Assembly (NCBI RefSeq): GCF_964048965.1
Contig: NZ_OZ040189.1
Span: forward strand, 1,922,001 to 1,986,000
Source of the DNA: Tenacibaculum sp. 190130A14a
GTDB taxonomy: Bacteria > Bacteroidota > Bacteroidia > Flavobacteriales > Flavobacteriaceae
Direction of reading: 5' to 3'
DNA length: 64,000 nucleotides
A program made the translations under genes and the position numbers. Positions 33,397 to 42,656 of the stretch are shown here, piece after piece (the stretch's first letter is position 1; each line of letters starts with the position of its first letter). The notes under the pieces are model-generated. The model searched no databases. It had not been told where the DNA came from and saw only the letters and a program-made list of their open reading frames with translations.

Positions 33397-35520
33397 ATGA
33401 ATTTAAACCAACCTGTTACATATATCAAAGGCGTAAGTGTGGCACGTGCCGAATTGCTATATTCTGAATTAGGAATTCGAACGTGTAAAGATTTATTGCA
33501 CCTTTTTCCGTTTCGATATATTGATAAAACGCAGTTTTATACAATCAACCAACTAGAACAAAATTCTTCTGAAGTTCAAATTGTTGGTAAGGTAATAGGT
33601 CTTAAAGAAGTAAAACAAAAAAGAGGAAGTAGGTTAGTGGCTACTTTTGGCGATGCCACAGGCTCTATGGAGTTGGTTTGGTTTAAAGGAGCCAAATGGA
33701 TTAAAGATAGTCTAAAGGTTAATGTTCCTTATGTAATTTATGGGAAACTGAATTGGTATTATGGCACGGCTAGTATGCCACATCCAGAAATGGAAACAGT
33801 AGCGGCTTATAAAAGTAAATTGCAAATGGCAATGCAACCCGTATACCCTTCTACTGAAAAGTTAAGTAATAAAGGGATTAGTAATAAAGTCATGCGTAGT
33901 ATGATTCAAAATTTATTACAACAAGCCTTTGGAAGCATTGAAGAAACACTACCAAAGTATTTATTAGACGAACATCGTTTTATAGCAAAACAAGATGCCT
34001 TTTTAAATATTCATTTCCCTAAGAATCAGGAATTTTTAGCCAAGGCACAGTATCGTTTGAAGTTTGAAGAGTTATTTTTTATTCAAATTCAGTTATTACA
34101 AAAAAAACTTATCAGAAAGTCGAAATTAAAGGGATTTGTTTTTGAGCATGTAGGAGAGAAGTTTACCAATTTTTACAATAATCATTTACCTTTTGATTTA
34201 ACCAATGCCCAAAAAAGAGTTTTAAAAGAAATACGTAAGGATATTGGTTCTGGAGTACATATGAATCGTTTATTACAAGGTGATGTGGGGTCTGGAAAAA
34301 CCATTGTCGCCTTACTTACGATGTTATTGGCTATTGATAATGGTTATCAAGCAACGATTATTGCTCCAACTGAGATTTTAGCAATTCAACATTTTAATGG
34401 TATTTCAGGTTTATTAAAAGAAACATCCATAAAGGTTGATTTGCTTACAGGTTCTACTAAGACTAAAAAACGAAGAGAAATTCACCAAGGCTTAGAAGAT
34501 GGAACCTTGCATATTCTAATTGGAACCCATGCTATTTTAGAAGATAAAGTACAGTTTGAGAATCTTGGAATAGCTATTATTGATGAACAACATCGTTTCG
34601 GTGTTGCTCAACGTAGAAAGTTATGGGAGAAGAGTCCGTCTTCACAAAATGAAGGAGAAAGGGCTGTCCCTCCTCACATTTTAGTAATGAGCGCAACACC
34701 AATTCCGAGAACCTTAGCAATGTCTGTTTATGGAGATTTGGATATTTCTGTAATAGATGAATTACCTCCAGGTAGAAAAGAAATAAAAACTGTACACCGT
34801 TATGATAGCAATCGTTTAGGAGTGTTCAAGTTTTTAAAAGATGAGATAGCAAAAGGTAGACAAGTATATGTAGTATATCCGTTAATTCAGGAGTCTGAAG
34901 CTATGGATTATAAAGATTTGATGGATGGTTATGAAAGTATTTCTCGAGAGTTTCCAGCTCCAAAATATCAAATTAGTATTGTGCATGGACAAATGAAACC
35001 GGCAGATAAAGATTATGAAATGGAACGTTTTGCGAACGGTGAAACCCAAATAATGGTGGCTACTACAGTAATTGAGGTTGGAGTAAATGTACCTAATGCC
35101 TCGGTAATGGTTATTGAAAGTGCAGAACGTTTTGGTCTAAGTCAGTTACATCAATTACGTGGTAGAGTAGGACGTGGAGCAGAACAAAGTTATTGTATTT
35201 TGTTATCGAGTTATAAGTTGTCTTCAGATGGGAAAACTCGTTTACAAACTATGGTAGAAACAACGGATGGTTTTAAAATTGCTGAGGTTGATTTGAAGTT
35301 ACGCGGCCCTGGAAATATCATGGGAACGCAACAGAGTGGAGTATTAAATTTGAAAATTGCAGATGTAGTAAAAGATTCTCCAATTTTACACAAAGCAAGA
35401 CAAGTCGCTATTCACATATTAGAGGAGGATCCTGCTTTAGGAAAACCAGAAAATGAGAAGTTGCTAAAAACGTATAGTCAATTGCAGAAAAAGGCTGGAA
35501 TTTGGAGTAATATTAGTTAG
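33397..35520 (+). CDS. recG: ATP-dependent DNA helicase RecG
   Basis: A 707-residue helicase that remodels stalled replication forks and Holliday junctions. The N-terminal wedge/OB domain includes VQIVGKVIGLKEVKQKRGSR. The helicase core has GDVGSGKTIVAL as Walker A near residue 297, IIDEQHRFGVAQR near 390 (DEQH box), MSATPIPRTLAMSVYGDLDIS, and the end of motif VI, HQLRGRVGRGAEQSYC. The length is typical for the family. The ATG lies directly behind TTG(33363-33365)-N17-TATTTTCG, so the transcript may be almost leaderless. Confidence 0.94.
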   Translation: MNLNQPVTYIKGVSVARAELLYSELGIRTCKDLLHLFPFRYIDKTQFYTINQLEQNSSEVQIVGKVIGLKEVKQKRGSRLVATFGDATGSMELVWFKGAKWIKDSLKVNVPYVIYGKLNWYYGTASMPHPEMETVAAYKSKLQMAMQPVYPSTEKLSNKGISNKVMRSMIQNLLQQAFGSIEETLPKYLLDEHRFIAKQDAFLNIHFPKNQEFLAKAQYRLKFEELFFIQIQLLQKKLIRKSKLKGFVFEHVGEKFTNFYNNHLPFDLTNAQKRVLKEIRKDIGSGVHMNRLLQGDVGSGKTIVALLTMLLAIDNGYQATIIAPTEILAIQHFNGISGLLKETSIKVDLLTGSTKTKKRREIHQGLEDGTLHILIGTHAILEDKVQFENLGIAIIDEQHRFGVAQRRKLWEKSPSSQNEGERAVPPHILVMSATPIPRTLAMSVYGDLDISVIDELPPGRKEIKTVHRYDSNRLGVFKFLKDEIAKGRQVYVVYPLIQESEAMDYKDLMDGYESISREFPAPKYQISIVHGQMKPADKDYEMERFANGETQIMVATTVIEVGVNVPNASVMVIESAERFGLSQLHQLRGRVGRGAEQSYCILLSSYKLSSDGKTRLQTMVETTDGFKIAEVDLKLRGPGNIMGTQQSGVLNLKIADVVKDSPILHKARQVAIHILEEDPALGKPENEKLLKTYSQLQKKAGIWSNIS

Positions 35521-35529
35521 GAATAGATT

Positions 35530-35991
35530 TTACCAATATTCAAATATTTTTGAAATTTTTCCTTCTTTAAACTCAAATAAAGTCATTTTAGCATCTTTTT
35601 CTTCTTTTATTTCATTATCGATGTAAATTCTTTTAACAGCAATAGCATTTACTCCAGTAATTCTACTAAATATTTTGACATCCGTAATTGTTCCATTATA
35701 CATGCCATTTTTTTGATTTCTTATATAGCCCTGATATAGGTCATCTCTAGTATATGTACCACCATATTTAGGATGTACATAAGTAAAATCATCTGTAAAT
35801 AGTTTAAAAATTCGATTAATATCTTCAATGGTTGAATTGGCTTGAAACGCTTTAACGTTTAGCTTGTAATATGTATCGACTATAGTGTTCTGATTAACTT
35901 GATTTACAGCTGTATTTTCTTGTGCAATACTTTGATTTACAACAAGTATTAAGAGTAATACTGAAAGAATGAATTTTATTGGTTTGGTCAT
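35530..35991 (-). CDS. Secreted NTF2-like/SnoaL-like protein
   Basis: A 153-residue protein whose start is best placed at the ATG 35991 (MTKPIKFILSVLLLILVVNQSIAQ), giving a standard signal peptide; the frame can be extended 21 bases further. The body matches the NTF2/SnoaL cone fold: a helix with AFQANSTIEDINRIFKLF, the strand phrase DDFTYVHPKYGG, RDDLYQGYI, and paired C-terminal strands ending KEGKISKIFEYW. Such proteins bind small ligands or act as isomerases; its function is unknown. It converges with recG, nine bases away, and is followed on the same strand by nothing else. Confidence 0.7.
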   Translation of the reverse strand: MTKPIKFILSVLLLILVVNQSIAQENTAVNQVNQNTIVDTYYKLNVKAFQANSTIEDINRIFKLFTDDFTYVHPKYGGTYTRDDLYQGYIRNQKNGMYNGTITDVKIFSRITGVNAIAVKRIYIDNEIKEEKDAKMTLFEFKEGKISKIFEYW

Positions 35992-36081
35992 TGCATTTGA
36001 TATTATAATCAAATGTAAAAATCAAAGAGTAGACCAACTGTTAACAACGCGTTAATTATAAGAATGTTTCTTTCGTTAAGT

Positions 36082-37302
36082 TTACTCTTCCGAAAGTTGT
36101 TTTACAAAGTCTTCAAACTCTTTTTTAAAGTCAATATATTTTTGCCCGGTGGCAGGTCCATTAAAGCCTGTATGTATTTTACGAACTTTTCCTTTCTTAT
36201 CTATGAAAACAGTAGTAGGATACGATAAGATATGATTGAGCATGGGAAGTTTCTTAGCAGCTTCTTTTTTATTAGAACCTCCATATTGAGCTAATAAAAC
36301 AGGGTAGGTAATACCTATTTGTTTCTTTAAACGTTGTAACTTTTGAAATGCTTTATCTTGTGTTTTATCAAGTTCAAAAGCTAGTGCAATAAATTGAACG
36401 TTTGGATTAGGGTTCTTTTTTAGGTACTCGACATAATATCTACTTTCGTCTAAGCAGTTTGGACACCAACTTCCCATTATTTGGGCAATTACAACTTTGT
36501 TCTTAAAGTTATCGTCGGTATATGAAATCTGTTTTCCCGTTTTATCTGGAAAAGAAAAATTGAAGGTATCGTATCCGTCATTTAGCTTAGTCAAAGTATT
36601 TTCATTGGGTAATTCATATGAATTATTCAATTTGGCGGTAAAAGGCTCTTTCCAATGATTTCCAGAATAGAAATTCCCATTCATTGTAGAGTCCGTAATT
36701 TGAGCTGTAAAAAGAAAAGCATGAGCTCCGTCAAAGGTTGATAATTTTAAAGAATCGCCATCTATGATTCCTTCTAAATAGCGGTAATCTCCAGTAGTAG
36801 TTCTAAAAGTTCCAGTTACATTTGCCCCATTTTGTTCAAAAATACCTTTAGCGATGTATTGATCTTCGGAGTTATTTGGGCTAAATACCGTTTCCCAATT
36901 CCCTTTAATAATTGCTATAGGGTTCAATTTACTAGGAAATCTAGTTGTATTATTGAACTCAGCAGAAAAAGGAACAACCCTGTTTAAAGTAGGTTTAACA
37001 AAAGATCCTGTTAAAGAGTTATTATCTTGAATTTTGGCAGCAATGTATCCTTCAAATACAGGTGTTTGAATGTATACAGAGTCGTTTTTATAACTAACTT
37101 CATTTATTTTGATGATTTCATCAGCATTGTAAATTTCCAATTGTTCTTTATTAACGACTTTAAAGGTAAATGGTAACTCTTGATGATCTTGTACGTGTAA
37201 CACAGCCCTATAACTTCCTTCTTTTAAAAGTGTTTGATTAGGAGTGTTGTTACAAGAAAAAAATGTAAATGCTATTAGGAATAAGAAGCTATAAATTCTC
37301 AT
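36082..37302 (-). CDS. TlpA-like thioredoxin-fold lipoprotein
   Basis: A 406-residue lipoprotein with signal MRIYSFLFLIAFTFFSC. Residues 20-240 form a beta-rich domain typical of the DUF4369-like N-termini of Bacteroidota thioredoxins. Residues about 245-406 form a TlpA/ResA thioredoxin domain with active site GSWCPNC near 280, followed by YYVEYLKKNPNPNVQFIALAF and the cis-Pro region YPTTVFIDKKGKVRK near 365. It probably acts as a thiol-disulfide reductase facing the periplasm. It is separated by a terminator from the M1 peptidase gene, which is upstream on the same strand. Confidence 0.88.
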   Translation of the reverse strand: MRIYSFLFLIAFTFFSCNNTPNQTLLKEGSYRAVLHVQDHQELPFTFKVVNKEQLEIYNADEIIKINEVSYKNDSVYIQTPVFEGYIAAKIQDNNSLTGSFVKPTLNRVVPFSAEFNNTTRFPSKLNPIAIIKGNWETVFSPNNSEDQYIAKGIFEQNGANVTGTFRTTTGDYRYLEGIIDGDSLKLSTFDGAHAFLFTAQITDSTMNGNFYSGNHWKEPFTAKLNNSYELPNENTLTKLNDGYDTFNFSFPDKTGKQISYTDDNFKNKVVIAQIMGSWCPNCLDESRYYVEYLKKNPNPNVQFIALAFELDKTQDKAFQKLQRLKKQIGITYPVLLAQYGGSNKKEAAKKLPMLNHILSYPTTVFIDKKGKVRKIHTGFNGPATGQKYIDFKKEFEDFVKQLSEE

Positions 37303-37326
37303 GATGAAATCGATGTTTTAATGAAC

Positions 37327-37356
37327 AAAAAACGCAACTAAAATTAGTTGCGTTTT
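37327..37356 (-). terminator. Terminator of the M1 peptidase gene
   Basis: AACGCAACTAA and TTAGTTGCGTT form an 11 bp stem around AA, with A/T-runs on each side. It lies 20 bases after the peptidase stop codon. Confidence 0.8.
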
Positions 37357-37375
37357 ATAAGTAGGTTTTTGGTGA

Positions 37376-39604
37376 TTAACCTTTCACTTTATTTTTGAAT
37401 TTATCAAACTTACTTTCCTCTTGTTTAGGCCAGCTATTGTTTGATGTATCAGTATCAGCAGTTTCTAAATCTGGATCAACTACGATACTCTTAATTTCTT
37501 TATCAGAAGAGAATACTCTGTAAACTTTATTCTCATCTTTTCTCCAAATTTGAGCAGGGAATGTTTCACGCTTTTTAGAACCGTCAGCATAAGTTAATTC
37601 AACGATAATAGGCATTACTAAACCTCCTGGCTTTTCAAACTCAACTTGGTACATGTACTTAGGTAACTTTTTAAGGTTAGCCTTTTTATCAGCAGGTAAA
37701 CCATTAATGTAAGCTTCAACCTCAGAACTATTAGCATCGTCTTTATTTGTAGTTAAGAAAATTAATTTTCCTAAGCTTGCAAAGTAAGAAGGATATTGCT
37801 CTTGTAACTTTTTAGTTCTTTCATTTGGCTTATCTGTTAAGTACAATGGTTTAACTTCTTTAATACCAATATCAGTATAATCAGTAGTGTAGAACCATCC
37901 TCTCCAGAACCAATCTAAATCCATACCTGAAGCATCTTCCATTGTTCTAAAGAAATCAGCTGGAGTTGGGTGTTTGAACATCCATCTTTTAGAGTAAGTT
38001 CTAAATGCATAATCGAATAACTCAGGTCCCATAATTGTTTGACGTAACATGTATAAACCAGCAGCTGGTTTTGTATATGCATTTGGACCAAAGTTGTGTA
38101 CATAGTCTCCTTGTGACATAATTGGAGATAAGTTCTCTTGGTCGATGCTCATATAACGTACAATATCTTTTGGTAAATTACCTGTATTAAAGTTTGGATC
38201 ATAATCCAATTCTGCTAAAATCTCAACAAAAGAATTTAATCCTTCATCCATCCATGTCCATTGACGTTCATCAGAGTTTACAATCATAGGGAAGAAGTTA
38301 TGTCCAACCTCATGTGTAATTACTCCAATCATTCCATTCTTTACTCTATCAGAATATGTTCCATCAGGATTTGGACGACCATAGTTAAAGCAAATCATTG
38401 GATATTCCATTCCTTGACGCTTAGCGTGTACAGACACTGCTTTTGGGTAAGGATAGTCAAAAGTCATTTTAGAATACTCTTCTAAAGTATTTGCAACAAC
38501 TCTTGTAGAATGCTCTTCCCATAATGGATTTCCTTCTTTAGGATATAATGAAACGGCCATAATGTCTTTACCGTTAATTTTTACTGCCATAGCATCCCAA
38601 ATGTATTTTCTTGAAGATGCAAAAGCGAAATCACGAACATTATTAGCTTTAAAGTGCCAAGTTTTTGACTTGTTAGTTCCTTCTTTCTCGTTAGCTTCAG
38701 CTTCAGCTTGAGTAACGATAAATACTGGATCTTTGTACGACTTTCTTGCTTTTTCAAAACGCTTACGTTGTTCTTTTGTTAAAACATCTTTTTCGTTTTG
38801 TAAAGAACCTGTAGCATCTAAAATATGATCTGCTGGGACTGTGATTTTTACATCATAATCTCCGAATTCTAAAGCCCATTCACTACGACCCCAGAATTGC
38901 ATATTTTGCCACCCCTCAACATTATTATAAACAGCTAAACGAGGAAAGAACTGAGCAATTGTATATGCTTTTGTTCCATCTTTAAATAATTCAAAACCTG
39001 AACGTCCTCCATCGTCAACTGAATTGTTAATTAAGTAGTTCCATTTAATTTTGAATTTAAATGTACCTCCTGAAGCTAAAGGTTTTGGTAAGTTAATACG
39101 CATCATTGTACGGTTGATCGTATAAGATAAATCTCTACCATCTGCATATTTTACAGCTTCGATTTTATAACCAAAGTCTTTTGGTTTACCCATGTTATCA
39201 TCAACAAATTTTGATGGGGTTTGCCATCCACTAGCACCTTTAGATTCAGCTAAAGGAGTCTTAGAATCTGGAGCACGCATATTTTGATCTAATTGTACCC
39301 ATAAGTATTCTAATTGATCTTTAGAGTTATTGTGGTATGTAATTGTCTCATCTCCATATAATTTGTTATTCGCTTCATCTAAACGAATATCCATTATATA
39401 GTCAACCTTTTGTTGCGTGTATTGATGACCAGGTGCACCCGATGCCGTTCTTTGATCGTTAGGTGTTGGTAATACGTCTTTTAATTGACGAAATTTATTT
39501 TGGTCGATATGACCTTTTTGCGGTTCTTTTTTTGGTGCTTCCTGTGCAAATACCGATGCGGAAACAAAAAGAGCAGAAAATAATAATGAAGTATACTTTC
39601 TCAT
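37376..39604 (-). CDS. Secreted M1-family metallopeptidase
   Basis: A 742-residue secreted aminopeptidase-like zinc enzyme. Signal peptide KYTSLLFSALFVSASVFAQ; beta-sandwich N-terminal domain (YIMDIRLDEANNKLYGDETI); catalytic domain with ITHEVGHNFFPMIVNSDE near residue 430 (HEVGH zinc ligands) and the third ligand Glu in WMDEGLNSFVE near 453; then a helical C-terminal region (FRTMEDASGMDLDWFWRGW). No T9SS tail is seen, so it is likely periplasmic or released by another route. The DUF6702 gene lies 74 bases upstream on the same strand, a pairing often met in flavobacteria. Confidence 0.9.
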   Translation of the reverse strand: MRKYTSLLFSALFVSASVFAQEAPKKEPQKGHIDQNKFRQLKDVLPTPNDQRTASGAPGHQYTQQKVDYIMDIRLDEANNKLYGDETITYHNNSKDQLEYLWVQLDQNMRAPDSKTPLAESKGASGWQTPSKFVDDNMGKPKDFGYKIEAVKYADGRDLSYTINRTMMRINLPKPLASGGTFKFKIKWNYLINNSVDDGGRSGFELFKDGTKAYTIAQFFPRLAVYNNVEGWQNMQFWGRSEWALEFGDYDVKITVPADHILDATGSLQNEKDVLTKEQRKRFEKARKSYKDPVFIVTQAEAEANEKEGTNKSKTWHFKANNVRDFAFASSRKYIWDAMAVKINGKDIMAVSLYPKEGNPLWEEHSTRVVANTLEEYSKMTFDYPYPKAVSVHAKRQGMEYPMICFNYGRPNPDGTYSDRVKNGMIGVITHEVGHNFFPMIVNSDERQWTWMDEGLNSFVEILAELDYDPNFNTGNLPKDIVRYMSIDQENLSPIMSQGDYVHNFGPNAYTKPAAGLYMLRQTIMGPELFDYAFRTYSKRWMFKHPTPADFFRTMEDASGMDLDWFWRGWFYTTDYTDIGIKEVKPLYLTDKPNERTKKLQEQYPSYFASLGKLIFLTTNKDDANSSEVEAYINGLPADKKANLKKLPKYMYQVEFEKPGGLVMPIIVELTYADGSKKRETFPAQIWRKDENKVYRVFSSDKEIKSIVVDPDLETADTDTSNNSWPKQEESKFDKFKNKVKG

Positions 39605-39678
39605 TTCTTGTTTGATGTTGAATTTGATTAAATTATCGGGGAATTTACAGAAATATTAAATGTAATGATGTGTTAAGG

Positions 39679-40170
39679 TTAAAATTTTAACAAACCTTTA
39701 TCATTTTTTTTGTCGAGAAATAAGCTTTTTCTCTCATTGTTAATTTTTGCTTTGACCAGATTTTGTTGATCAGGGAAATGTGCAACCAAAATATCATTCT
39801 GAATTTCAATACTTTTAACTGATTCAATATTGTTAATTTCTAAATAGAAATAGATAATATTTCCATCATATTCTTTTCCAATGTATTTGTAGTTTTCTTC
39901 TTTACCATTGATTTGAACCTTAAAATGTGCTTGTAAATATTTCTGAAAATAAGTATCAACGTTTTTGGGTTCCTGTTTAGAGGCCAATTGTAAATCTAAA
40001 TGATAGTCTTTATTTAGGGCTAATTCAAAATCATCCATAAAAACATTCATAATCATTTGAACAGATTTATTTTTACTATCGTGTTCGATTTCTGTTAATG
40101 CCAAGTAGTATTTATGAACAGAAAAGGATAATAAAGGAATTATGAAGAGTAAAGAAAAATATTTTTTCAT
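39679..40170 (-). CDS. DUF6702-family secreted protein
   Basis: A 163-residue protein with an N-terminal signal peptide (YFSLLFIIPLLSFSVHKYY). The body contains the family phrase HKYYLALTEIEHDSKNKSVQ, then MNVFMDDFELALNK, YLQAHFKVQINGKEENYKYIG and EINNIESVKSIEIQN. The family's role is not known; it accompanies M1 peptidase genes in related genomes, as here. It follows the tandem carboxypeptidase-regulatory paralogues after 30 bases, on the same strand, so the whole block may be one transcript. Confidence 0.75.
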   Translation of the reverse strand: MKKYFSLLFIIPLLSFSVHKYYLALTEIEHDSKNKSVQMIMNVFMDDFELALNKDYHLDLQLASKQEPKNVDTYFQKYLQAHFKVQINGKEENYKYIGKEYDGNIIYFYLEINNIESVKSIEIQNDILVAHFPDQQNLVKAKINNERKSLFLDKKNDKGLLKF

Positions 40171-40200
40171 GTTTAATAGCGTACCAATTATTGCGCCAAA

Positions 40201-40995
40201 TTACTCTTTTTCTATGATTTTAAGGTAATTTACATGTTCATTTCTAAAAATATTAATCACTTTTAAAACTTCTCGGTTCTGATAGAAATTTTCAATATTT
40301 AAAGGGTTGCAGTATTCCAAGAAATGATAATAACGCTCTACTGGTATCTTAAGTTCAGTAAAAAAGAATTCTTCGCCAAGTTCACTTAATAATTTAGCAG
40401 GCATATTTTCTTTGAACTCAAGCTCTTTTCTTAAGGCTTTCATTGCGCTGGTGTTTTTTAGAGGAATAAAGGTTGTGGTACCAACACCCTCAAAATCTCT
40501 AGTTGGATCTGTTTTTACTATTTTATGCCTCAATCTGCTATCATTATAATCGTAATTGTTGGTATAGTCAATGGATTTGATGTTTAGTTTTTCCTGTATT
40601 TCTTTTTGTCTAGTATCGTGTTTTACTTTTTTTACATCCTTACTTATATCACCAGAAAGTTCATTGTTTCTAACCAATATTTCTTCCAATTCATAGTCTT
40701 GCTTTTCCAAGGTTACCCTTTTTCTATAAGTATTAAAGTGTTTTTTGGTTAATTCAACAAAAATGGTTTTGTAACCTATAGAAGTAAATCTTAAAGTATC
40801 TGTTGGTCTTGCAAAAATTCGATATTCACCATTTTCATCAGTAAAAGTGGCTGTATTATTAGAAAAGTTAACAATATGGGCATTTTCAAGCACGCCATTT
40901 TTGTCATAAACTATACCAAAAAGAGTTTTTCTTTCTTCTTGAGCGTATATGATCGAACCTAAAAAAATAAATAAAAAAAATAATCGAGTCTTCAT
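40201..40995 (-). CDS. Carboxypeptidase-regulatory-like protein, paralogue 4 of the array
   Basis: A 264-residue secreted protein with signal peptide LFFLFIFLGSIIYAQ. A carboxypeptidase-regulatory-like beta sandwich occupies residues 20-110: NAHIVNFSNNTATFTDENGE, then RFTSIGYKTIFVELT. An acidic/basic linker (KKVKHDTRQKEIQEKL) follows. The C-terminal domain is shared with the neighbouring genes and includes LLSELGEEFFFTELKIPVERYYHFLEYC, shown here in two parts: residues about 203-213 and 214-230. It diverges most from the other three and is last in the probable transcript, separated by a 50-base gap. The function of the C-terminal domain is unknown. Confidence 0.75.
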   Translation of the reverse strand: MKTRLFFLFIFLGSIIYAQEERKTLFGIVYDKNGVLENAHIVNFSNNTATFTDENGEYRIFARPTDTLRFTSIGYKTIFVELTKKHFNTYRKRVTLEKQDYELEEILVRNNELSGDISKDVKKVKHDTRQKEIQEKLNIKSIDYTNNYDYNDSRLRHKIVKTDPTRDFEGVGTTTFIPLKNTSAMKALRKELEFKENMPAKLLSELGEEFFFTELKIPVERYYHFLEYCNPLNIENFYQNREVLKVINIFRNEHVNYLKIIEKE

Positions 40996-41045
40996 AATAA
41001 AACAAAATTCGGTTACTCCTAAATTTACGATTTTTATTCGAATTT

Positions 41046-41846
41046 TTACTTATAATCTTTAGGATTTAACTTTTTAAATTCTAAAGATTTATCTTTTAAT
41101 GAATTGATAATAACTACTTCGCTTAATTGGAGGTTTGTATAAAAGTTTTCATCGGACAAACAGAAATAAATGAAACGATATAAATCACTTTCATTAATTT
41201 TTAAGTCGGTAATGATATAATTTGAAAAAGTACTTTTGAGATAAGTTACTCGTTGTTCAAGTCGTTCATGTTGTAAGCCTTTTTCTAACTTTTTGATTCT
41301 ACCAGAGATAGAATTTAAAATATAGTCAACAGAAACAATTGCTCCGAAACCTATTAAAAAAGGAAAGTCTCCACCTTTAGCTGTATACAATTTTCTTTCA
41401 GCAGGGGTGAGCTTTTTAGAACCTGCATAAGGTAATTTTAAAGTTTCGGCATTTATTTCTTTTTCTTTCTTTACTAGTTTACTGTCTGAGGTTAAATTTC
41501 CTAATAAATTATTTCTTTTAACTTCAACCTCGTCTAAATCAATAGCAACTTTTTGCAAAGAAATGTTGTTCTTTTCAATTCCAAAATTTGATTTTTGAAC
41601 AATGAAACTTATTGTTTTATATCCTACAGAAGATATTTTTAATGAATCGTTTTCTTTTGATAAAATTCTAAACTCTCCATTGTCATTAGAAAAGGTACCT
41701 TGACCAGTTTGTAAATTAATAATGTGTGCATTTACTACTGGACCAATTTTATCATTGATTTCGGCATACATATATTTTCTATGTTCTTGACTATATAGTT
41801 TTGAAGCACATAAAAGAATGATTATGTATATAAATGCTTTATTCAT
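41046..41846 (-). CDS. Carboxypeptidase-regulatory-like protein, paralogue 3 of the array
   Basis: A 266-residue secreted protein (signal FIYIIILLCASKLYSQ). The N-terminal sandwich has NAHIINLQTGQGTFSNDNGE and LKISSVGYKTISFIVQKSN, nearly identical in plan to its neighbours. The C-terminal part has a hydrophobic stretch (GGDFPFLIGFGAIVSVDYIL) that the sister proteins lack, then NYIITDLKINESDLYRFIYFC and VVIINSLKDKS. It overlaps the stop of the upstream paralogue by 8 bases, so translation is coupled. A role as a surface or periplasmic adaptor is only a guess. Confidence 0.75.
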   Translation of the reverse strand: MNKAFIYIIILLCASKLYSQEHRKYMYAEINDKIGPVVNAHIINLQTGQGTFSNDNGEFRILSKENDSLKISSVGYKTISFIVQKSNFGIEKNNISLQKVAIDLDEVEVKRNNLLGNLTSDSKLVKKEKEINAETLKLPYAGSKKLTPAERKLYTAKGGDFPFLIGFGAIVSVDYILNSISGRIKKLEKGLQHERLEQRVTYLKSTFSNYIITDLKINESDLYRFIYFCLSDENFYTNLQLSEVVIINSLKDKSLEFKKLNPKDYK

Positions 41847-42654
41847 TTTCTTTATTTATTATGAGCAAGTATTTTTTGCTTTCACGACGCAATATATTAA
41901 TTACATCGAGAACTTTATTTTCTTTATACAAGCCTTCAATATTAAATGAATTACAAAACTCTAAGAAATGATAATAATTATCTTTAGGAATTTTGAGTTC
42001 ATTAAAGAAAAAATAACTACCAAATTCAGAAAGTAACATTTTAGGAAAGTTTTCTTTATAATTGATTTCTTTTCGTTGTTTTCTTAGTTCTAGAGCATAT
42101 TTATCAAGGCCTCCTATAGTGGTTCCTACTCCAGCAAACTTTGCAGTTGGATCTGTTAATTTTCTTGCATCAGGAGCTTTTTTTCTGCTAAAATCATCAA
42201 TTACTTTAATTGTTGGTTGTTTAAAATCAATATTTGAAAAATCTAAAGCGCCTTTCGATTTTACGATGGCAATATCTTCTGGGGTTTGTTCCATGTCTTT
42301 CGAAAGAATTCCTAGAAAATTATGTTTTTTTACTTCCACTTCATCCAAAGCAATAGAACTTTTAGTAAGTTCAATATTGTTTGTTTGCATTCCAAAATGA
42401 ATTGGTTTAACAATTAATGTTTCTGTTTTAAATCCAACATACGATATACTTAAAGAATCTTGTACTTTAGCTAATATTCTAAAGTTTCCAGTATCATTGC
42501 TAAAGGCACCTTGTCCTGTTTTTAAGTTAATAATATGTGCATTAGCAATTACGACAGATTTTGTTTTTAAGGTGCCATAAAAGTATTTTCTTTTTTCTTG
42601 AGCCTTCAATAATATAGGTATTAGAATAAGTAGTAGTAAGTAATGTTTTTTCAC
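41839..42654 (-). CDS. Carboxypeptidase-regulatory-like protein, paralogue 2 of the array
   Basis: A 271-residue secreted protein (signal HYLLLLILIPILLKAQ). The beta-sandwich domain has NAHIINLKTGQGAFSNDTGN and SISYVGFKTETLIVKP; the segment ALDEVEVKKHNFLGIL is shared across the array. The C-terminal domain has LLSEFGSYFFFNELKIPKDN and YHFLEFCNSFNIEGLYKENK. It starts two bases before the stop of paralogue 1 ends the upstream frame, and its own stop overlaps paralogue 3, so the array is a tightly packed operon made by gene duplication. Confidence 0.75.
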   Translation of the reverse strand: MKKHYLLLLILIPILLKAQEKRKYFYGTLKTKSVVIANAHIINLKTGQGAFSNDTGNFRILAKVQDSLSISYVGFKTETLIVKPIHFGMQTNNIELTKSSIALDEVEVKKHNFLGILSKDMEQTPEDIAIVKSKGALDFSNIDFKQPTIKVIDDFSRKKAPDARKLTDPTAKFAGVGTTIGGLDKYALELRKQRKEINYKENFPKMLLSEFGSYFFFNELKIPKDNYYHFLEFCNSFNIEGLYKENKVLDVINILRRESKKYLLIINKENE

Positions 42655-42656
42655 AG